Below are positions 58,982-64,000 of a stretch of 64,000 bases of DNA, piece by piece (positions within the stretch are counted from its first letter, which is position 1; the number at the start of each line of letters is the position of its first letter). The stretch is taken from assembly GCA_026388275.1 (NCBI GenBank), contig JAPLKB010000020.1, positions 62,001 to 126,000 on the forward strand, written 5' to 3'. Origin of the DNA: Pseudomonadota bacterium. Lineage in GTDB: Bacteria; Desulfobacterota; Syntrophorhabdia; Syntrophorhabdales; Syntrophorhabdaceae. The notes below the pieces were generated by a model. The model was not told the DNA's origin, did no database searches, and saw only the letters and a list, made by a program, of their open reading frames with translations. Both the position numbers and the translations under genes were made by a program.

Positions 58982-60341
58982 TGCCTGCAATCCTGCCCTG
59001 GTCAATCGTTATCAATCTGTCTGCATACTGTTTTGCTTTCTCATGATGTGTCGTGAAAATCACTGTATTGTTGTTATTTGAGAGTTCACGGAGAATACCA
59101 AAGAGGTTGTGCCAGCTTTCATTGTCCAGGCCGGTTGTCGGCTCGTCAAGAAGCAAGACCTGTGGCTCCATTGCCAGTACAGAAAAAACGGCAAGGAACT
59201 GCCTTTGTCCCCTGGACAGGCTTTGCGGGTGTCGCCTCCTCGCTGCGCCAAGGTTAGTTTTACTGAGATATTGATCCACATCGATGTTCTTCCCCAGTTG
59301 TTTGGAACCAAATATGAGTTCTTCTTCAACTGAATTGGTGAAAAGTTGTTCATCCGGATTTTGAAAAAGGAAGCCGACTCTGCCTACAACATCCTCTATG
59401 GTAGGACTGTCACACTCTAAAACCCTCACCCTTCCAGTGTCCGGTCTTAAAATGCCTGCCATGATTTTTAGTAGCGTTGTTTTACCGGAACCGTTATCGC
59501 CGCTGACTGCAACCAACTCACCCCTTTTAATGTTTATACTGATGTTTTCCAGAACATTTCTCTTTCCCTTCCGGTCATAAGAGAAAGCGACATCTTCCAG
59601 TTCTACATCAAGGGTGGTGCACATATTACATTTCTTTTGTTTTATCTCCGGATTGAAAGGGCTGCCAGATTTCAAGCTATGAAAGATCTGCCCCTTATAA
59701 AAAGAAATTACCCTGTCAGCCAAAGGCAGGAGGTCTTTATAACGGTGCTCCGCAAGCAATATGGTGTGCCCCATTTGTTTTAATTTACAAATAATTTCGA
59801 TGAATTCCCTTCTTCCCTTTGCATCAAGATCAGTAGTGGGCTCATCAAAGAGAAATACCTTCGGGGCCATTGCATATATGGAACTTATGGCCAGTCTTTG
59901 TTTCATTCCTCCTGAAAGGGTGTTTGTATTTGAATGCCTCACATCCACGAGCCCCATGTCTCTCAGGGCAGTATCTCTTCTTGATAACACCTCCTCTCTG
60001 GGCATCATAAGGTTTTCGCAGCCGAAGGCAACGTCGTCCTCGACCTTTAGCATAAATATCTGACTTTCCGGGTTCTGAAACACGGTGCCTACGGTCTTCG
60101 CCATCTCTAACACCGAGGTTTCTTTGGGCGGCAGCCCCTTTATTCTGATGTCCCCATGCATATCACCAGCAAAGATATGTGGTATGAGCCCATTAAGACA
60201 GTAGAGAAAGGTTGACTTGCCTGAACCGGTTGGGCCAATGAGCAAAACAAGCTCGCCTTCCATGATATCAAGGTTGATGTTTTCAAGAGCGGGGCTGCCG
60301 GCCTCCGGGTATGTATAGGTAAAGTCTCTAATTCTTATCAT
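58965..60341 (-). CDS. ecfA: ECF transporter ATPase, two ATP-binding domains fused
   Basis: A 458-aa protein with two complete ABC domains, each with Walker A (GPTGSGKST near residue 38; GDNGSGKTT near 289), Q loop, signature (LSGGMKQRLAIS; LSRGQRQFLAV), and Walker B (VFLFDEPTTDLDAKG; VLLLDEPTTGLDNES). It therefore replaces the usual EcfA and EcfA' pair. The start ATG 60341 overlaps the end of the radical SAM gene by four bases (ATGA). Energises import through the S component. Confidence 0.92.
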   Translation of the reverse strand: MIRIRDFTYTYPEAGSPALENINLDIMEGELVLLIGPTGSGKSTFLYCLNGLIPHIFAGDMHGDIRIKGLPPKETSVLEMAKTVGTVFQNPESQIFMLKVEDDVAFGCENLMMPREEVLSRRDTALRDMGLVDVRHSNTNTLSGGMKQRLAISSIYAMAPKVFLFDEPTTDLDAKGRREFIEIICKLKQMGHTILLAEHRYKDLLPLADRVISFYKGQIFHSLKSGSPFNPEIKQKKCNMCTTLDVELEDVAFSYDRKGKRNVLENISINIKRGELVAVSGDNGSGKTTLLKIMAGILRPDTGRVRVLECDSPTIEDVVGRVGFLFQNPDEQLFTNSVEEELIFGSKQLGKNIDVDQYLSKTNLGAARRRHPQSLSRGQRQFLAVFSVLAMEPQVLLLDEPTTGLDNESWHNLFGILRELSNNNNTVIFTTHHEKAKQYADRLITIDQGRIAGSEISR

Positions 60342-61048
60342 CGTTTCAGATTGTTGGTAAAAAGGTCGGTAATGCCTGTATAATCCTGTGATTTAGGATC
60401 TGAAAAGACAACATTATTAAGGCTACCATTAATTGAACCTGCTGCCCCTTTAATCTCTTCATATGCTGGTTTACGGTATGGAAGACCGTCTACCGGCATA
60501 TAGCCGATGACTCTATACGGGATATCCTTATCTATGCTTCCGATAAACTTACCGATCTTCCTTATTTCTTCTTTGTCTATAACGTCCGGGATAAATACGC
60601 TTGACGATGAAAGCTCGATGCCGTTTTCATATAGAAATTTAAAATTGTTCAAAGGTGTCTTGTTGGACTTGCCTGTGTAATGTTTATGGAGATCATCATC
60701 GAATGCCTTAATTGATAGGGAGACATGCGATAATCCTTCAAGCCCCGGCAGAACATGTCCGTTTGTCATAAGGCGTACCTCGCACTGGAATTCATCATGG
60801 AGAGCCTTCGGGAGGACAGAAAATTCGTAATTTTCCACAGGGTCACCACTGATAATGATAACCTTTTTGGGTGACACGGATTTGAGTATTTTCATAACAT
60901 TTTCCAGGTTCAACAGTTTCAGTTCTTTGAAATTAACCTTAGGGTATATCTTTTTCCAGTAACACCCGATACAACGGAAATTGCATCCTATGAAATAGAG
61001 GCTGCATGAACGTGCTACCGGGTTATAGGTTATGCGATGAATATTCAC
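60338..61048 (-). CDS. compact radical SAM enzyme in the NikR/ECF operon
   Basis: A 236-aa radical SAM protein. The cluster is FIGCNFRCIGC (Cys22, 26, 29; CX3CX2C), with SAM-binding ISGDPVENYEF as the GGE-like motif. The rest (VRLMTNGHVLPGLEGLSHVS; KAFDDDLHKHYTGKSNKTPL; IPYRVIGYMPVDGLPYRKP) resembles the pyruvate-formate-lyase-activating-enzyme side of the superfamily. It has no SPASM or auxiliary cluster. Its place between a TonB receptor and an ECF importer suggests it makes or modifies the ligand after uptake. No glycyl radical enzyme adjoins. Confidence 0.85.
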   Translation of the reverse strand: MNIHRITYNPVARSCSLYFIGCNFRCIGCYWKKIYPKVNFKELKLLNLENVMKILKSVSPKKVIIISGDPVENYEFSVLPKALHDEFQCEVRLMTNGHVLPGLEGLSHVSLSIKAFDDDLHKHYTGKSNKTPLNNFKFLYENGIELSSSSVFIPDVIDKEEIRKIGKFIGSIDKDIPYRVIGYMPVDGLPYRKPAYEEIKGAAGSINGSLNNVVFSDPKSQDYTGITDLFTNNLKR

Positions 61049-61076
61049 GTGAATACCTCCGATACTGTTTCTTGTT

Positions 61077-63263
61077 TTAAAATTTTAATGTCAATCCTCC
61101 ATACCATTTTCTTCCCGGTGCCTGATAAGAGCTAAAATAGTTCTTGTCGAAAATGTTGTCCACTGATAAGGAAATTGTCGCTAGAGAGGCCACCTGATAG
61201 GACACCTTTGCGTCGGCTGTGAAAAAAGGATCATAGGATAAATAGACACCGTTTGCCCTGTCGCTGTTGTCGTCGTCCTGGTATCTCTTACCCACATATC
61301 GCCCGGTAAAACTTGTGGTCAAGGATTTGTAGACAAAAGTCCCTCCGATATTAAACATCTGAGAGGGCACATAGGTAAGTCTCTTCCCCTCGATTTGTGG
61401 TTTGATACTGCACCTGTCTACCCTCGCATCATTCCACGTGTAGTTTGTAAATAATTTAAGCCCCATGTCGAATTTCTGTTCAAACCCCAATTCCACCCCG
61501 CGTATCTTTGCCCTGCCTACGTTAATCTTGTCCGTAAGCGTTGCTGAAAGTGTTCTGCTATAGATCAGGTCGTCTATATAACTCTGGAAATAGCTCGTTT
61601 TGAACATAACCCCCTTCCAGAGCTGCTGCTCTGCTCCAATGTCCCATGACACAACAGTTTCGGGCTTCAGATTAGGGTTCCCCGCGTACGTTATCCCGCC
61701 TGTTGTTGTATATGATCCGTATAGTTCATAAAGTGTAGGCGCCCTGAAGGCTTTGCCAACAGAAGCACGCAACACCGTGTCCTTGAATGGGGTGTAGACC
61801 AGAGAACCTTTGGGGTTGAAGGAAGAGACAGAGTTGTGGGAGTAATGTTGTAAATTAATGCCCACCGAATTTGAATAACCGTCAAAACCCATCCACCAGT
61901 CTTCCCGGAAGCCGAGGTAAGCTGTGAGTTTATCTATAGGATGGATCTCCGCCTGGGCAAAAAGAGCATAGGTCATATCCTTTCCACCTGCATTTCTGGT
62001 AAACCCGTTAAATGAATTTTCGTCTTTCCAGTAGGTCAGGTTATATGACTTACTGAAAGCCCAGTCGTATCGATAAGCACCGCCGACAGTAATAAGATGT
62101 TTTTGCAAAAAAGGCTTCGTAACCTGAATGTCCACGTCCCATGACCCGGAAGGGCTCACACCCTCAGTGCCTGATCCCCCGCCAAGCTTTGTCGCTGTGG
62201 TGCTAAACGATGCATTATACCAGCTATATCCTCTATTGTAGGCTGCAAGAAATTTTACTTTTGCATCTGACACTTCTGTTTCATACCCGATTTTGTAAAT
62301 ATCCTGGCTCTTGCCGCCCGGATAACCTATGAATGAAGATTCCGATAAACCCCCGAAGCCGCTGAACGCAGGTCGTCCGTTGTTATATACGCAAGTGTTC
62401 GGTGTGCCATAATTATATTCATATAGATTTCTCATAAATGACAGGGTAATTCGCGAGGAGGGCGTTACATCATAAGCAACCTTGGCTGTAATGTTCTCGT
62501 CCCACCAGCCGTTTCGTCCCTTGTCACCGGCAAGATAGGCGGTTTGCCCGGCTCGGTTAGTTGTGGGGCTCCAGCCTGAAAAGGCGGCTGCAGGTTTAGT
62601 AGTTGTTACAACATAATCGGTAATATCGCCTCTCGTGCTCCGGTAACCATAGCTGAAAAAGGTACTTACCTTGTTTGCGAATTTATCACCGTAGGAGCCG
62701 TAGGCAGTCCAGAGATCATCTGAGCCGTAGCCGCCCTTCAATGTGATCTCCTGTTTTTCAGGCATCTTTGTGATGAAATTGACGACGCCACCCATGGCAT
62801 AGCCGCCGTAAAGGCTTGACGAAGGGCCTCTTACAACTTCAACTCTTTCCAGATTTTCCGGGGCGATACCGCCGAATGTAACCGTGCCGTCGTAGGCCCT
62901 GTTGAGGGAAATGCCGTCAAGCATGACTAATGTCCGTTGTTGTCCGGGCATGCCTCTTAAGGTTATGGCTGCCTGGGTGTCCATAATCCCCTTGCCACGT
63001 CTTTCGAAAACGCCAGGGAGTTCATTTGCTGCTTGGTCGATAGCCTGAATGTTTCTTTCCTCAACCTCAGCTTTAGTCACCACGCTTGTAGATGCAGGCG
63101 CTTCAGAAATATCTTTTTCCGTTCTCGTGGCTGTTACTACAATCTCATCAAGTTTAAATATCTTTTTGTCTTTGATGGTCGTTTTCATTTTTTCCTCAGC
63201 AAAAGCAGTTGTAACGGTAAATAATAAAGCTATTACATATAAGAATAATTGCTTCCTTAACAT
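61077..63263 (-). CDS. TonB-dependent outer-membrane receptor (NikR/ECF operon)
   Basis: A 728-aa receptor. Signal peptide at residues 1-22 (MLRKQLFLYVIALLFTVTTA-FA). TonB box region DEIVVTATRTEKDI; plug domain to about 160 with RNIQAIDQAANELPGVFERR, GMPGQQRTLVMLDGISLN, RVEVVRGPSSSLYGGYAMGG; then a 22-strand barrel ending KNYFSSYQAPGRKWYGGLTLKF. SVGKAFRAPTLYELYG is a standard barrel motif. It should import a chelate or cofactor that is too large for porins. The transcript has a structured leader, and nikR lies upstream in the same direction. Confidence 0.93.
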   Translation of the reverse strand: MLRKQLFLYVIALLFTVTTAFAEEKMKTTIKDKKIFKLDEIVVTATRTEKDISEAPASTSVVTKAEVEERNIQAIDQAANELPGVFERRGKGIMDTQAAITLRGMPGQQRTLVMLDGISLNRAYDGTVTFGGIAPENLERVEVVRGPSSSLYGGYAMGGVVNFITKMPEKQEITLKGGYGSDDLWTAYGSYGDKFANKVSTFFSYGYRSTRGDITDYVVTTTKPAAAFSGWSPTTNRAGQTAYLAGDKGRNGWWDENITAKVAYDVTPSSRITLSFMRNLYEYNYGTPNTCVYNNGRPAFSGFGGLSESSFIGYPGGKSQDIYKIGYETEVSDAKVKFLAAYNRGYSWYNASFSTTATKLGGGSGTEGVSPSGSWDVDIQVTKPFLQKHLITVGGAYRYDWAFSKSYNLTYWKDENSFNGFTRNAGGKDMTYALFAQAEIHPIDKLTAYLGFREDWWMGFDGYSNSVGINLQHYSHNSVSSFNPKGSLVYTPFKDTVLRASVGKAFRAPTLYELYGSYTTTGGITYAGNPNLKPETVVSWDIGAEQQLWKGVMFKTSYFQSYIDDLIYSRTLSATLTDKINVGRAKIRGVELGFEQKFDMGLKLFTNYTWNDARVDRCSIKPQIEGKRLTYVPSQMFNIGGTFVYKSLTTSFTGRYVGKRYQDDDNSDRANGVYLSYDPFFTADAKVSYQVASLATISLSVDNIFDKNYFSSYQAPGRKWYGGLTLKF

Positions 63264-63561
63264 TCTCGTTGAACCTCCTCTTTTTTTTCACCTCCCTTCA
63301 TGGTATTATGAACATGGAGGTGGAGTTGCCAAATACATCAAGGCGAACAGACATCCTGCCAAGGTTATTGTCTGTCCGTCTTAGCGCGCTTCACCTCCTT
63401 TTCTTAAAATCAAATAATAGTCATTTATGGCAATAACAGCAGTAAGGAGAAGTATGAAAAGAAAAAACTCCCTGCCAGTGCCGGCATCTTTTCTAAACAT
63501 TTGGATAATAGCCAGTGCCACGTTTAGTAATTATGTGCCACGATATGATAAAAAAATATTA
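63264..63561 (-). promoter_or_regulatory. structured leader and promoter region of the receptor operon
   Basis: On the minus strand two GGAGGTGA blocks (63398-63391 and 63295-63288) flank one CTCCACCTCC block (63325-63316). The middle block can pair with either, giving two mutually exclusive hairpins; the second lies just ahead of the true Shine-Dalgarno (GAGGAGG near 63275). A hairpin ACAGACA/TGTCTGT stands between. A direct repeat of GTGCCACG (plus strand, 63515 and 63535, 20 bp apart) is further upstream. No match to the cobalamin or NiCo riboswitch was recognised. Confidence 0.55.
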
Positions 63562-63978
63562 CTACTCAATTCTCTCCCCTGTGCTGGACATGCTCAATGT
63601 CCCATGCTTGACGCCTTTGATAGATTTGAGCGTATCGGCAAGGACCTGGACATCACGTGGGCTTCCTTTTACAGCGAGAATTTCCAAGCAATTGTCATGG
63701 TCCAGATGAATATGTTGGGTACATATAATCAGTTTCTGGTAATCATGCTGTATGTCGGTGATCTTGTTCAGAAGGTCTTTTTTGTGATGGTCGTATATGA
63801 GTGTTATTGCACCTGCCACTTCATTCCCCTGGAGCCATTCCTTTTTTATCAACTCTTGCCGTATCATATCCCGAAATGCCTCGGAACGGTTGTTGTAGTT
63901 TTTCTCCCTAATAAGGGTATCAAACTTTTCGAGCAGTTTCTTTTCTAAAGATACTCCAAACCTGAATAAGTCAGACAT
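63562..63978 (-). CDS. nikR: nickel-responsive regulator NikR
   Basis: A 138-aa ribbon-helix-helix repressor. N-terminal DNA-binding part: SDLFRFGVSLEKKLLEKFDT and NNRSEAFRDMIRQELI. C-terminal ACT-like nickel domain: AITLIYDHHKKDLLNKITDI, QHDYQKLIICTQHIHLDHDN, CLEILAVKG. All four high-affinity nickel ligands are present (His78, His89, His91, Cys97). I use ATG 63978 with GGGGA six bases upstream; an in-frame TTG 63990 would add four residues. It lies ahead of the receptor operon on the same strand, so it probably represses it. Its own promoter lies outside the window. Confidence 0.94.
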   Translation of the reverse strand: MSDLFRFGVSLEKKLLEKFDTLIREKNYNNRSEAFRDMIRQELIKKEWLQGNEVAGAITLIYDHHKKDLLNKITDIQHDYQKLIICTQHIHLDHDNCLEILAVKGSPRDVQVLADTLKSIKGVKHGTLSMSSTGERIE

Positions 63979-64000
63979 GATTTTCCCCAAGTAGTATTAA

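Noticed and set aside
63264-63561. Cobalamin or NiCo riboswitch before the TonB receptor
   Set aside because: Neither the B12-box wording nor the NiCo pattern is visible; only the competing hairpins remain.

Overview
The window looks like a chromosomal stretch of a strictly anaerobic Gram-negative bacterium, most likely a deltaproteobacterium (Desulfobacterota, perhaps Syntrophia-like). The evidence is a NADH-linked heterodisulfide reductase operon (Hdr-Flx), a tungsten-type aldehyde:ferredoxin oxidoreductase, rubrerythrin, the mercury-methylation pair hgcAB, TonB and RND envelope systems, and exosortase-type (VPxP/PEP-CTERM-like) secreted proteins. The placement is an inference; there is no rRNA here to test it.

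Layout. 1-14 kb: a hydrolase, tadA running into a tRNA-Ser gene, decayed genes (a ParB-like scrap and a DUF3313 gene), a structured small RNA, cysteine synthase, an AlkD-like glycosylase, a Kup potassium transporter, and five genes for exosortase-sorted surface proteins at three loci. All three loci carry the same upstream tandem TCCTACA box (23 bp apart) and two also have a c-di-GMP-I riboswitch, so this looks like one regulon. 14-20 kb: a tolC-adaptor-RND pump operon ending in a small PII/CutA-like gene. 20-27 kb: DUF1015, a tRNA methyltransferase, polyprenyl diphosphate synthase and carB. 27-34 kb: the seven-gene hdrCBA-flxDCBA operon, with mostly overlapping genes. 34-39 kb: a beta-helix protein with glmM, rubrerythrin and hisS. 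39-43 kb: aldehyde oxidoreductase with a MoaD-like protein, then rpmB. 43-48 kb: Rel/SpoT coupled to a response-regulator adenylate cyclase, and RecD2. 48.5-50.4 kb: a MarR-type regulator, hgcA and hgcB as an overlapping operon with a palindrome over the promoter. 50.5-57 kb: a lipoprotein, a cold-shock protein, a thioesterase, an inositol phosphatase, a V4R protein with a histidine kinase, and a repeat-rich stretch with two broken genes. 57.5-64 kb: NikR, a TonB receptor, a compact radical SAM enzyme and a complete ECF transporter, all on the minus strand; this looks like a nickel-regulated uptake system with an unassigned substrate.

How it works together: electron bifurcation (Hdr-Flx), ferredoxin-dependent aldehyde oxidation and metal handling (NikR system, HgcAB, RND pump) fit an anaerobic, perhaps syntrophic or sulfur-linked life. 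The surface proteins appear tied to c-di-GMP, so to attachment or biofilm. The cAMP/(p)ppGpp pair is a global control node.

Two themes cut across the window. At least five genes have a good promoter whose -10 box ends 6-8 bases before the start codon with no Shine-Dalgarno, which suggests leaderless mRNAs. Several short inverted-repeat elements (two related copies of one family, plus singletons) sit between genes, one of them providing a kinase's stop codon. Several genes are broken by single lesions; real decay and assembly error cannot be separated here. All functional calls are from reading the translated sequences by eye; no searches were run.
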